A DNA stretch of 64,000 nucleotides from Enoplolaimus lenunculus (lineage: Eukaryota; Nematoda; Enoplea; Enoplida; Thoracostomopsidae): positions 1 to 64,000 of the forward strand of contig JASANG010001414.1 in NCBI GenBank assembly GCA_030248215.1, given 5' to 3'. Below are positions 34,701 through 46,900 of the stretch, piece after piece. How positions within the stretch are numbered: position 1 is the first letter of the stretch; each line of letters starts with the position of its first letter. The notes under the pieces are model-generated. The model worked only from the letters and a program-made list of their open reading frames with translations. It searched no databases and was not told the DNA's origin. The position numbers and the translations under genes are program-made.

Positions 34701-37700
34701 AAGGAAATCAGTTACAAAACTGATTTCTGCTGCTGAAAACACACACTTACGCTAAACATTGTTTTTTTAGAAATTCCGCAAAGAATATTCATATCAACTC
34801 TCACGTTTTCTGAAACGCAGTTGTTCTATTTTGCGCTAAAAATAATTGACCTGGGATCAAGCCTATTTTTATGCCATAGTAGTTAGACCAGATAGGACAC
34901 CATCATCTTTTAATATTCTTTCTTTTGACCATAACTAAGTTATCCGAAGCGTTTTTGTTCATTGTCATGTCCATTAATCTCGATATAATAAAGTTTATGC
35001 CGTTTGTATGACCGTCTGCTACATATTTGAGCTGCCTAGGCCATTTTTCTCCTTTGCTCTCTTTTATGAACTCTAATTAGGATTTACGAACTCTTTCCAC
35101 AACAGGACTATAATGAGCACCATAGACTCATATTGATTAGACCACAAAATGCGGACTTCCTATTGTTGCACCACTGTTCTTATTCGGATCGCTTTAGTAG
35201 CTAGCAGGATACACTCACAGGTCTGCCTGCGACTTTGGCAAACCATCTACCTCTCGCTCCGGGTAAATTAGCTATTTTCAACCTTCGGCTCCGGTTTTTT
35301 CACCTTCGGTTGCATTGTGATACCTAAGAGTGACTCGGCTCGAGAATGTGCTCACTCAAAATAAAATTTCAGCTAAATTCAATACAATTGTTTGCCAATA
35401 GCTTAATATGTTAACGGCATATCTTAGAAACGATCCTATAACAACGATGCGAAATCAAAAACCAACCTTTTGTTAACCGATTATCGTCAACTGCCGAGCT
35501 GGATCTTCCATTTCTACTGGGTGACGATTTTTCCGTGCCTCCACGACCACGACTACTAGCGCTTCCTGTGCGTTCTACGTCAGAGACACTGCCTACAAGA
35601 AATTTACTTTCTAAAATGATAAAAACCGTGCATAAAAATGTGAAAAAAGACTTAAAAAATAAAAAAATGAAAATGATTTAAACAAGAGCCAGCGCCCGAG
35701 GGCGGTGACAAAAATAAAGAAATCAGCGTAAAGTCCTATTCACACGTGCAGGTTTTTACGACAAGAACTCGCTGCTGCAAATTTGTAAAGGATAAGTGTT
35801 TCCATCTCAAAGTTGGGTTTGCAACTGGTGCGTAAAAGTTTTTGCAGCAAGGATTTGCAGCTGCATCTGGCAGCTACAAGGTTTGTAATGAATGAATTTT
35901 CGAACAAAACTTGCACGCTGTAAACTGCTGCTGCGCGTTCTCACTGTAAAACCTTGCAAACAGCCAACAATTTCCTCGTGAAAATTGCACCTGTGAGTTC
36001 TCGCTGCAAATACTTGCACGTTTGAATGGGGCTTAAAAGGCAAACTTGCAATTTTACTTAACCAGGGTTTAAGTTCGGCCAAATTAATAGGTTCGCGATG
36101 GTTATCCTAATCACGGGCAAATTGTGGTTAGAGAAAAACAAGGTTTTCAAAATCATTGCTTATAACATTTAAAAATGCTTGCAATTTCTACAAAGTATAG
36201 TAATTGAAACATATTATATTTTGTAGAATATGACACAAGTAACTATTACCGTTCCTTTTGGAATATCTGCCACGTCCGTACCGCCTTTTGTACCGTGAAC
36301 CATCCTGATCGTCTTCGTCCTTTAATAAATTTTGTTTTTTAAATTTTAACTTTTTTTAGCGAATTCAATATATATGGCCAAAAATACCTTGTACACTGCA
36401 AAAAATGGTGAATCAATTTGTCTCTCTCCAAAAAGGGTCTACGGGACTACACACACTGAGGCAAATTCGACTCCGCCAGAGTCAAACGTGCGACTCTCAA
36501 ATTTGACTCTGGCGTAGTCGAATTTGGCTCAGTTTGTGTAGAGTCCCGTAGAGCCTATTTCGGAGAGAGTCAATTTGACTCACCATTTTTTGCAGTGTAT
36601 GCTTTTAAACCTAAATTTGTCCTCAGGCAAAGTTTTGAACCAAAGAATACAATTTTTATTCGCACTGGAAACTGCAACATATTTTCTTTAGTGTGATAAA
36701 GGTGGAAGTGACTTGAGCCCATAACCGCAGTCTAGATTAATGAGCAGAATCCTAAGCCTAAGCCTAAGCCTAAGCCTAAGCCTAAGCCTAAGCCTAAGCC
36801 TAAGCCTAAGTTTTCAACATGAAACAATATATACAACAGTTAACTAAAAATTCAATCCGCGTCAAATTAACATCCCGAAATGCATATACTTGATGCAAGG
36901 TAAACAATACATACGTTGTAGCGCATGTTTACGGAATTTTCATTTTCAAATTATAGGGGACCAAGGCCTATCGCGTAACGTTACAGCGAACTTGGCGCCC
37001 CAACAGCTTATGTTACCGTTCAAATTCTATAGTTTGTTCATTTTCGCCTTTTTACCTCATAAGGAACTCCTAACACGTCGTGTTTGTATCGTTGATTTTC
37101 AGGTGGATAAGCACGTCTGCGGTAATTATCAGTACAGAGATATCTAAAAATATATAACTTAATTATTACAAATAGAACCGCCTCTCCTGTATATATATTT
37201 TAATATATTCTGAATCAAATCCTTGTTTTAAGCTATATTTATTTACAATACGCCCTGTACATTGGGCTTAAAACGTTAGATCTGCAAAATATTCATGTAC
37301 TGTAGTGAGCCGAATAAGATGGGGCAATAAGAGGGTGGTCCCATTTTGAGTCCCAATCAATAGCAGTCCGTATCCCTAATAAGAGTCCGTAAGCGTATAG
37401 AGTCGCTAAACCCTAATTAGAGCCCATAAATGTCACTTATCCCTAACTATAGCGCATAAATGACTCTAGGACCAAACAAAGTTGAGTTCGAATAAATATC
37501 AGCCCCCCTCTTATTCGGGTCACTACAGTACGGCTAAAAATTGTTTAAACTACCTTCCATTGTCAACCAAATTATGGATATTATCAATCTTTTGCGTTCC
37601 TTTCGCCGAATACAACGTGCGCGCTCCAAAATTTAACCTAGGAAGTTTGTCCGTTAAATCGTCAAGTAACGCATCAATATGTCTATTATGACGTCTACCA

Positions 37701-37918
37701 ACCAACACGTCTACTCCATCAAAATGTTTATCACCAGATCTAAATACTTTAACTCGTTTTGGGACTATTTCGTAAACAAGCCGGTCCCTAAATTCGCTTC
37801 GGTTTCGTCCTTGCGTTCCGCCACCTGTTGTCACGCTTTTGCTACCAAGTGCTGTTGATTTTCGGCTAACATTGGTGCCGCTTAACGCCTTGTTTGATAG
37901 GGCACTGTTTTTAGTCAT
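31779..37918 (-). CDS. doublecortin-domain fusion protein with FN3 and Cys/His-rich block, 1,169 aa, five exons
   Basis: Exons, - strand: 37918-37554, 37143-37056, 36319-36250, 35592-35467 and 34639-31779. All junctions are GT-AG and all phases fit (3,510 nt with stop). Residues about 54-131 form a doublecortin domain (KVFRSGDKHFDGVDVLVG...NLVDNGRYLCTDNYRR), which in known proteins binds microtubules. Residues about 132-217 are a basic Arg/Ser/Gly linker (RRYGRGRYSKR, SSRGRGG). From about 230 (ICPPFGTDYAIGQLYSFEDG) the protein resembles the N-terminus of the large cytosolic SNTX-related family, then has long helical segments. A fibronectin type III domain spans about 748-861 (PQFLRVTDVTDRTVTLRW). 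A Cys/His block at 936-982 has CLNC, CHAEC and CGQCVGKCAW. Domain names beyond DCX and FN3 are from memory. Introns hold family-2 and family-3 elements and a pure (CCTAAG)10 tract. Upstream exons cannot be excluded, but the ATG at 37918 is a reasonable start. Confidence 0.88.
35046..35202. mobile_element. partial family-3 element
   Basis: GAACTCTAATTAGGATTTAC and ...TTCTTATTCGGATCGCTTTAGTA match the inner and right-hand part of the copies at 22741 and 37300. It lies in an intron of the doublecortin-fusion gene. Confidence 0.6.
35732..36032. mobile_element. TGCAAGT-rich inverted-repeat element
   Basis: AGTCCTATTCACACGTGCAG at the left and GCACGTTTGAATGGGGCT at the right are inverted repeats. 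The interior is rich in CTTGCA/TGCAAG words. It sits in an intron of the doublecortin-fusion gene. Confidence 0.65.
36394..36597. mobile_element. family-2 palindromic GAGTC element
   Basis: CACTGCAAAAAATGGTGAATC start and GACTCACCATTTTTTGCAGTG end, flanked by TA. It lies in an intron of the doublecortin-fusion gene. Confidence 0.88.
36751..36810. repeat. perfect (CCTAAG)10 telomere-type tract
   Basis: Sixty bases of uninterrupted CCTAAG, i.e. TTAGGC on the - strand. The preceding AATGAGCAGAAT resembles the AATGAG-CATATT hexamers inside family-1 elements, so this is probably the core of a family-1 copy whose ends have decayed. It lies in an intron of the doublecortin-fusion gene. Confidence 0.97.
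37300..37528. mobile_element. family-3 element, short form
   Basis: CTGTAGTGAGCCGAATAAGA start and TTATTCGGGTCACTACAG end, flanked by TA. At 229 bp it is about half the length of the copies near 23 kb. It lies in the first intron of the doublecortin-fusion gene, 25 bp from the donor of exon 1. Confidence 0.85.
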
Positions 37919-38934
37919 ATTAGTACGTGATAATATTTGCCAGAGTTGATATAAATTAAAAATTGTTTTGGAATACTTTTAGTATTACAGGCCAATAGAT
38001 ATCTGGACACCCCTAAAAGTAACATGGGCCAGCATTACTACCAAATGTTCTTGATACTAATGCATTTTAAACCGAACTAAATGCGGCAATACTTGCTGAA
38101 AGTCACGCATGAGGTTACGCTCAGGGGTGCATACGTGGGAAATAAGAAAATATATCATACCTATTAGACCTATGTAACTACTGGAGACGGCAAAATAGCA
38201 TATTTACAGGGACATGCATAACAAGGCTGATTCTTGGATGGCAAAACTTTTTCTAGCTCGTTACGCTTGCTTGTAAAATAGTTGTACATCATGAGCTCCC
38301 TGCTCAGGTTTCGTGAGAAAATCTATCTCTGATTCGAAAACTGAGACTTCGATAGAATTTTTGCCAAACGTTCCGGAAACAGTTTGGGCGCCGAAATTTT
38401 TGGTATAATTTTCTGAACTTTGCATTGGTTTAAACGATTCTGTTTGTACCTTGTTCTAATTGTTAACGGTTAAATACCAAAGCTTCATCGGAAAGGCTCT
38501 CAAAAACAGTTTTTAACACCACTTCATGAACTGCAGAATATCGTCCCGTCTTCAGTTCTGGTAAAGCCGGGACCGACTTACTGTCCAGCCAAATTTGTTG
38601 ACCATCTGCTCTATAGATTCTATTTCAATAATTTTTTACTTGCAGTTGCAGCGTGTATAGCTGTATTCAAACTTTAGGTAAATTATACGATACAACTCGT
38701 CAAAATTTTCCTGTCAAACCTTCAAATAAAGTTATTAAGGTAAACAATTGAAATTGAAAACTTTCCAATGCTAATCGCGATATCCGAGGACATTTTCAGG
38801 AAACAGCATAAAGCACATTAAAGTGTAGGGGGTCACATTCAACTTGAGCACAGCAAATAGTGCATTGATTCACCTTTAAACTAGGCAAAATACGGTGGCC
38901 TCTCAAGCATTTTAATTGTGAAAGCCGCCCATGT

Positions 38935-39067
38935 AAAAGATCAGTAGCGAAACGTATTTATGCGGGACTGCAATAAAGTAAGCTTACGTTTTAGACTAAT
39001 TTTTTGCTTTAGGTTTAAAAATATGTATATATTTACTACTATTGCAACCCTAATCTATACATTGGCT
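38935..39067. mobile_element. decayed family-1 element
   Basis: GCCCATGTAAAAGATCAGTAG left end (first bases diagnostic), TTTTTTGCTTTAGGTTTAAA core and CTAATCTATACATTGGCT right end. Confidence 0.7.
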
Positions 39068-39533
39068 GTCAATTGTCGGTGAATACACTGTAGAAGAGAA
39101 CATGATAGCGCATTTACAGTAAACACAGCAACACAAAAGCGATAAAGAACCCATACAAATGTTCCCACAATTTTAGACATAGAATTGCGACTTGTTACCA
39201 AGGCATATGTTTATACCAGGCAGAAAACTGACAGTATACTAAAACACTAACTTTTAATAGAATCGGACCAGTAATACATGCCTTAGTAACCGTGTAAAGA
39301 AAAATACGATAAGCTCAATACCTAAACAATATTTTCTGCTGTTATGGTGAAATAATTTCGAATCGTATTTTTAGCTGATTTTTTTCGACAATAAACCATG
39401 CGTAAACTTCGATTGACGTGAGACAATTGACCATTTTGTAGCAGGCCGCTGTCAGTTTTAGAATAAAAGTAAAAATATTGGCAAAAATCATCTCAGATGT
39501 TTGCAGTATTGCTTTATTTTATTGAATCATATA

Positions 39534-40266
39534 GGTTTTACCAAAGAGTGGATAATCGCTATTTAACGAGAGTGTACAACTGCGCAGATTCTGTGTAGAA
39601 AACAATATACCTGGTATGCGTTGCGTTTTTGGCCTACCACACTTTATTTAGGAGGGCACAACCGGTGCGAACCATGGCACTTTATGTATGTGGCGTCAAA
39701 CATGGTCCGCTTGTAGTTTAATTTAGAGGTATACGTGTGATAACGACCCACATTTTGTACCATGCGTCAACAGAGCTTGCTGTATTGATATTCTTGTAAA
39801 CCGGAAACAGAAAACAGCAAAATTACTAAAATTACAACAGACTGTAAAACATTTTTAGTCAAACTTGTGAAACATAAGTTCCTGCGAAAATTTAACCGCA
39901 TTGTATTCTTTACCGAAAAATATCGTCTAAAATACTTTAGAAATAGATTTGAAAATAATCAAACACAATCAGTCACTCCAATCAAGTGTCCAAGTGGTAC
40001 AGAATGTACCAGCACGCGTTGCGTATTTGCTCGACCCTTCAACGGAAGGGTAGGCGTTGCTTGCACCGTTGAAAATAAGATAAAACGAGTAACTGAATCT
40101 GCTTGAATTTAATACTTAACAGGCGTGAAAGTTGCAGAAATCTACAATGTTTACTCCCGTAAATAAGGGAGGTAAACCAAAAACACAACGTGCGCTGGGT
40201 ACATTCTTTCCTACGCAGAATGTGTGAAGTTGCACACTCTTGTTACACGTAAGTATCCACTGTTAC
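39534..40266. mobile_element. family-4 element, long copy
   Basis: GGTTTTACCAAAGAGTGGAT at the left and AAGTATCCACTGTTAC at the right; inner repeats are GAGAGTGTACAACTG and AAGTTGCACACTCTTG. It is about 730 bp. The short open frame near 39867-40106 is part of it and is probably not a gene. Confidence 0.65.
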
Positions 40267-40498
40267 TCCCATATATAACTATAGCAGCTTTCAGCTGAAT
40301 ATGCATGGTCTAATAATAGCATGTAGCCCGGTCGTGCTATAGCAACCTAACATAAGCAATACGTTTACAGTTGTATTGACATGGCAGATATATAAGCAAT
40401 CTAGTATATACAGTTCGAATATGAAGATAATGTTTTCATGCTTTCATGATTTGGTAATTTTCCAAGTAACGCTACAAAAGTACTCTCAAACTGCTACG

Positions 40499-40778
40499 TT
40501 AACCCTTTCTCACATGAAAATTTTCAATTTCACTTGACATATAACAGTAAAGATGAAATTCAAATGCCAGTCTTGCAGGTGGGAGGCGTTTACGTTAACC
40601 GCTCAGTCGCATAAGCCTGACGCTTGAGACCAGGAGCTCATAAATTTTGTAGAGATTTTACACTGCTCATATATGTTAGAGAAAACTATTAAAAACCGCT
40701 CACTATGCGTATATATATTGCTCGTATACTATTTGTATTTAGTTGCTCATAGTATACTCTATGAGGGAAAAGGTTAAC
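40499..40778 (-). mobile_element. family-5 element with tRNA-like segment, copy 3
   Basis: Ends TTAACCCTTTCTCACATGAA and GAGGGAAAAGGTTAA. The tRNA-like unit on the - strand (about 40620-40548) is more diverged: the B box reads GCATTTGAATT. TTGTATTTAGTTGCTCATAG near the right end is shared with copy 1. Confidence 0.7.
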
Positions 40779-41100
40779 TATTTGCGTGAACATTCGTTAT
40801 CGAGCCTTGGACATTGCAGCTGTACCTGACACTTGTAAAAAATGTCAGTTGTCACTGCAAGCCTTAAGACATATATTTTCACGGCCGGTGTTTGCTCAAA
40901 AAAATAACTCGGCTTTCAAAACTTTAAATATTTGAAATCCTCAGTACCTTTTCTGATCATTTCATACCCATATATACTGTTCGACGTAGCTTGCGCTTTC
41001 GGCAACGGTGTAGCGGACAAATGCAAACTTTGCGAACGTGTGTGGACTTCTGTAATTTTGCGAGAAAATTAAACTGTAAGGGTAAATTTTAGAGGAAACA

Positions 41101-41395
41101 CTAATTTTCCGCTAGGAAACCTGGACAGGTTTGTTTCTGGCAATTGAGAAAACAGGACAGCTGCCATTTTTCGCTGGGAAAACGGGACAGTTTTGTTCCG
41201 GGCACATGGAAAAACTTGACAGCTACAAATCCGCTGGAAAAACAGGACAGTGGAGACATGCCTTTTTCGGGCGAATGAGTAAACGGAACAGCAGCTGTTG
41301 TTCGCTGGAAACACGGGAAAACGGGACAGGTTCGGTGCGGGCAAATGGAAAACGGGATAGCTGCTAATTTTCCACAGAAAAACAGGACAAAGGGA
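41101..41395. repeat. minisatellite of about 4.5 units, 61-71 bp each
   Basis: Units contain TTTTCCGCTGGGAAAACGGG then ACAG, followed by TTTGTTCCGGGCAAATGG-type sequence and AAAACGGGACAGCTGC. Unit starts lie near 41103, 41166, 41227, 41298 and 41366. All open frames here derive from the repeat. Confidence 0.85.
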
Positions 41396-43937
41396 CACAA
41401 ATCAAATTCTTTTCAGATTGTACAATATTTGTTAGATCCATGGAGTGACCGAAGATTTTGGCAGCTGATGTTTGCTAGCTGTCACTTCACTCTGTAAACC
41501 TACAGCCTTGCCAACCACAGCTGACTTGCATATCACTGCATTTTACCTGCATTTTACCTTTATGTAGTTTATGACGAATTTTTTTTCGTTAAAAACACAG
41601 GTAGAGTTCAAAATTTCTGAACTAGGGGATGCGGAATGGATCGAAAAATCAATTTTAATCGCAATGTCTGGCCGAGATCAATTATATACTCGTTAGCCAG
41701 ACGTCTGATTGATAAACATTTACCAATATTCGTCTTTAGCTGCAACATGTGTTCAATGGTATATAATTTGCATAATTTCTCAACAAATAAATTTTGAGTC
41801 CAATGGAGGAATTTGGGACCTTAAAATTTGAATTTTTTAAAAATTTAAGTTTTGGCGTGGAATAATCGGAGGTCAACAGAACATCAGAAACTCATGAGTG
41901 GAGCGAGCTAAAAGAAGTCACGCTTGTTTTTTGTAAATATATATTATATCCAAAGACACTTATGGGTTTTTTGACATCAAAGCCTCTCAATTGCTGTAAC
42001 CTCGCGATCAAAGCGAGGTTGAAGCTAGACATATTCTTCCCCATTGTCGACGAAACCTAGTATTACATTCAATCTCATGGCAAAGCTTCAATTCTAAAAT
42101 CCATTTATATATTCAAATGCTGCAATTTTAGCACTTTTCGGACATAATGTGTCCTGCTGAACATATACACACGGTCACTGTTAATGTGTTGCATGAAAAT
42201 TAGTTACATGTCGTCTAAAAACGTAATATATCGTATTTTGTTACAATTTATATTTAAGAACCGTTTAATATTTTTCAATTTTACCACTTTTTTCCACCCC
42301 TCGGAAAAAATGGGAAAAAATGAAAAAAACTATTTATTCCGGTAATTTTTTCTGGCCTAAAACCCTTCCTGAAAGTAACATGGACCGATATGGTGATGAA
42401 CTCCAACATTAGTATTGACTACGTGGAAAATATTCACTGCTTAGGCACGATCTAAAAAGTTCGGTTTAGCTTGTTTTAATGATCAGAGTAATACAATTAA
42501 ACAAAAGCTTCAGATACACAGCAAAGTTGCGAGCACCTGTGAAGTCACCGTCGGGTACAAATTGGCAGAATACACAAATTATAAAATATACACAAGTAGT
42601 TCCCCTGTGCTAAAACAGTATTTCCACCATTAGTGTGCCGAATGCATTACCTTATTTACAACAACTTTTTCACCGCACTATAAACCTGTGGGAGCACATA
42701 TCAACATTTTATGCGAATTAATAGCAAATGGGCAACGTGGACCTGAAAAAGAATAAACGATAAAAACGTAGCTAGTGCAAGGAAAAGGTCGAAGGTGAAC
42801 ACCAACGTGACGCGGAGGGAACGCTTGGACCCCGCGTCCCACCTGACAGTTATTATGTATCAAAACCTTTTTACAATGCATTAGTGTAAAACAGTAGTGT
42901 TAGCTAACTGGAAGCTTTGTTTCTGTTGGCTGTTTGTTCTAGACACAGGTGTGCGAATCTGCTGTTTCAGTTGCGTCGCAAACAAATAGTAGGCTCATGC
43001 TGCAATTTTTGGCTTTTAGGAAACTCACTATATAATAATAAATATCTCTTATAATATATAGATATAGGATAGGTATAATGTTTCCGGCAGTGGAATTGCA
43101 CGCTTGCAACACTTCTGTAATTGTTCCAGTGTTGAAATGGAGATCATTTGCAGAGTTCATGGTATACACAAGTTCATGTCTAACTTCGCTGGGTGTTGGT
43201 GTTAAAAAATATCGGAACAGCATAAAGCTTCTGTGGTTTTAAATCGCTATAAAGCGTGTTATAACTTTACAATGCATATAAAGAAATTGTTTATATCTAA
43301 ATATAATACGTACGTGTCATCGATATGACATGGGGAGAGCATATATGGAGGCCAATAAACCTCATGTTAATGCAACACATCGGCTAAAACGCAGATTCAT
43401 ATGTAGCACTTTCGTCTGCAGAAGTTGTAATACATGAAAGAACCAAGGTACATGTAATATTGAGGTTAGATGTGCGGCATATATACAAATGTAAAAATTC
43501 GGAAGCTGATTGTGAGGCAGCGTGGCTGAGTTTAGCGCTGAATTGACACTGTAGGCCATGGACGATGAGGTCGAAATTTAAAAGGACCCTCATTAATTTA
43601 TCTTATTCGAGAGTTTATTTATCTTCGGGACTGGTTAGCTTGCTTTGTTGCACGAAGTTCGCATTATAATTCTAAACATCAGTCTGCCTCTAATGTAAAC
43701 CGCACTGTTGGTACTATAAACACATTGTTCGGAGAAATTAGCTTAATTGCGTTTGTTCCAGTTACCTAGCAATGTTCGTAAAATGATGAATGAAACTTTT
43801 TACTTTTCAGTTTTTTCAGATATTTCATTTTATAGATTCAAACAACTTTCGTTTCTACAGGGAATGTATGATAAACACATAGTGCTGCATTAATTAATTA
43901 TGTTCGTTTTTAACATTCGTGTTCATTCGAATTTTAG

Positions 43938-46900
43938 GAAGAAATCAATGAAACATGCAGTCTGACTGGTGAAATACCTCTTTTTAACGTGTTCGAGTGT
44001 ATGTTTTCAAATAATATTGGCATCAGTTGGTGTGTTCTATTTCGTATGAATTTTGGGTCTTCGGTTTTGTCATAAAAATCCGGCTATGGCTTCTGGTTAT
44101 TCCAAAGTTTTGAATTTGTGGTTTTTGTTAACGTGACATGGTAAATTTAACTTTTTTCTTCAGTGAATGGCGCATATTTTGTTTCGTTTGCGTTTTATTT
44201 TAGATAAAGACGAAGACGGTGACAAAATTTGTGTAGAATCTGACGATGACTTTCAAGCTATGATTGCTCAAGTGGGTGAGCTGATCTTTCGCAAATGATT
44301 TGTCTTTTCCTTTTCTATAGTTGGCAATAATAATAATAATAATAAGGGTTAATGGTTGAACACATTTCTTTTATTTTTGTCATGGGCTATTTATTATTGT
44401 AAAGAAGCTTTTGCTCATGCCAGTGTATAAATTATAAAATGGCAAATAATATTGTTTGCATTGAGGTTAGTCTAAAGCGCAACCATAAGGCGAAAATTAA
44501 TTATTTAATGGATTAGATATTTTCTTGATGGTTTCAGATTAGCCAATGTGTCGAACTGCTCAGCAACACCGGAGTATTTTCCATATTTCCCAAATATCCG
44601 GAAAATGGTAATGTTTAATTGACTTGCAAATATACGTATTAGTGTTTGATACGTATATACGTGGCTGAAGGTTGCTACGCGACTATAATTTTAAACAACC
44701 GAAACTTTAGTAATGTTATTTTTATTTTTGACACATTTTCACAGCTATAATAATAAATTGGGATAAAATGTTGACCAGACCTAGGGACACGTGGTACTTG
44801 TTTGATCTGTCTGTTTTGTTTGCTATACTTTTCCGCACACTAGTATTCATTTGATAGTATTAAATTATTAATCCAGTCAATATGTGTAGCGGAAAGTTAA
44901 CAAGTACCTATCTCGATCTGTCTAGCATGATTATCGTTTAACATGTTGTTAATTATTATTCAGATGCACAAAGTCTACCTGATGTATCTATAGATTCTGT
45001 AAGTTTATTACTATTACCTACTATACATTTTGGTTACGGAAATGATTGGGCATGTTGAAATACGGTGGTTTGCTGTATAACCAAATAGGATACAGAAACT
45101 TAATGAGATAAATATTATAAATATTATTTGACGACAAGGGATCAACCGGAATTCCTCCAAAAATCAATTCCTGTTCTTGCATTCAGAGATTCAGGGGCCA
45201 GAATTTTTATGGTTTTATGGCAAATAATTATTCATAATCATTTGAATGTTGGAAACTTTGTCTTTAATAAAATTTTATTTCGAAACGAATGTTTTTGCAA
45301 GTATAATTTTAGTAATAAACTGTATCTCATATGTTTTCGCAAAACTTGGTGATGAAATAGCTGATAATTCGTTTAAGTTATTTTTTGGCATGTTTTCTAA
45401 AAAGTCAAATTTTAATTCTCGGTGATGAAGACTGTTAAAGAAATTGAATTCCTGTTCCTGTTCCGGTAAAATTTAGTTCCTGTTGGAACCTTAGACGACA
45501 CCTATTTTTTAATTTATATATATTTTATAGGGGCCGATGACTTCAGAGGAAGAAATATTTCAACAAGCGAGAAGGTTTATTTGTAATGTGTTGTTGCGCT
45601 ATGATTGGAGTTTTAAATTTAGAGCACTCGATGCTAAAGTCAGATAAAATATTAAAGTTGGTTGATCCTTGGCTACCCAAATTCAGCGACGCAAATCCTC
45701 ATTTCAATACTTCTTGATGACGAGAGGGATGTAACCTGGAACTTTTGTCAGTGAGCTTTTAATTATTTGCTGAAAGCATGGCGTATCATTAGTATTTTAA
45801 CCTGCGGTCAACTGGAGGTTTGTTTAAATGTTATATGCCTAGAGCTTAATTATTTATTCTTGTTTTAAGGAACGTGTCCTAGCAAGTATTACCAACGGTT
45901 AGTTGATATTATATTCACTTATTGGCAGTCATATTTTGTACTGTTTATTTTAAGCGTAAAGAAAGAAGGAAGTGTTGAACTGGAGCATATATTGGATACG
46001 GACAGAATACAGCCGGACGGAATAAAATATTTACAAGTGCTTGGCGCAGGAAATTGTGGCACTGTGTACAAGTATGCAAATTAGTAATTAGCTTTTTACT
46101 ATGGTGTAACCAGGGGTGAAGAATACCAGAGCCGGAGGCCAACAAAATTTGCTGAAGCCGTACTTGAATCAAAATTAGGTAGGTAAAATAATGTTTAACA
46201 TATTTAAATTTAGCTAATATCTGTCAAGTCATGCATTGTTCACAATAAAAATTTTTATTTTGTCACCGAAAACATTATATATTAGGGTTAACACATGTCC
46301 AGTTTCAAAATTTATTGCCCTGTCATGCGTTAACCCTAGCCTTACACAAAAATTGCGTTAACCCTACCCTAGCACATTTTACTGCCCTATCCTAATACGT
46401 GTCACAGAGCATTTTGTACGTACCGAAGGAAACAGTTTTGTAAAACAATGCAAAATTTCATTAGCGAAATTGTCCGAGCTTCCGGCAGAAATTGTACTGA
46501 AGCAGTATGTCGATTTTCTGAAAAAGTCGGCGGCAGATCTCAGGTTGTGCCTTGGTTTTTTGGCGTATCCAATTTGTATTGCATAGTAACTCAATCCAAC
46601 TTTGATCATAGCAACTTGTTTGAAATTTTCTTAAAATGACTTTATATTAATACGTGCATCTATTTTTAAAATTAGCGCCTAACTAGTATTCCTCGTTACT
46701 CAAAAGTAGGTTAATGGCAGCCGCCTTGAAATGGATTGCATAGTTGAAGGTTACCCTGCCCGGTTACTACAATTTTTTTCCATTGAAAAAAAGAAACAAA
46801 ATTCATTTTATTATAGGGCAATTGATGTAAAATCTGATGTCTTAATGGCTGTTAAATCAATTTCGCTTGATGTCGCGTACGATGTTCAACAACAAATTTT

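Larger units (their letters stand above)
37919..43937. other. intergenic tract between the doublecortin-fusion gene and MAP2K5
   Basis: No gene can be supported. Fragments of family-1 subfamily B right ends occur at about 37996-38030 and 42352-42391 (CCTAAAAGTAACATGGGCC, CCTGAAAGTAACATGGACC). The missing first exon of MAP2K5 should lie in the right-hand part of this tract. A short two-way open frame at about 42940-43220 is not recognisable. Confidence 0.45.

Noticed and set aside
42939-43223. Open frame with LFRYFLTPTPSEVRHELVYT
   Set aside because: No splice sites in register and no family match; the opposite strand is equally open, so it is likely chance.
45870-45897. Extra MAP2K5 exon reading ERVLASITN
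   Set aside because: It has acceptor- and donor-like borders, but its phase does not fit either neighbour; joining 45531-45574 directly to 45955-46071 restores the frame.
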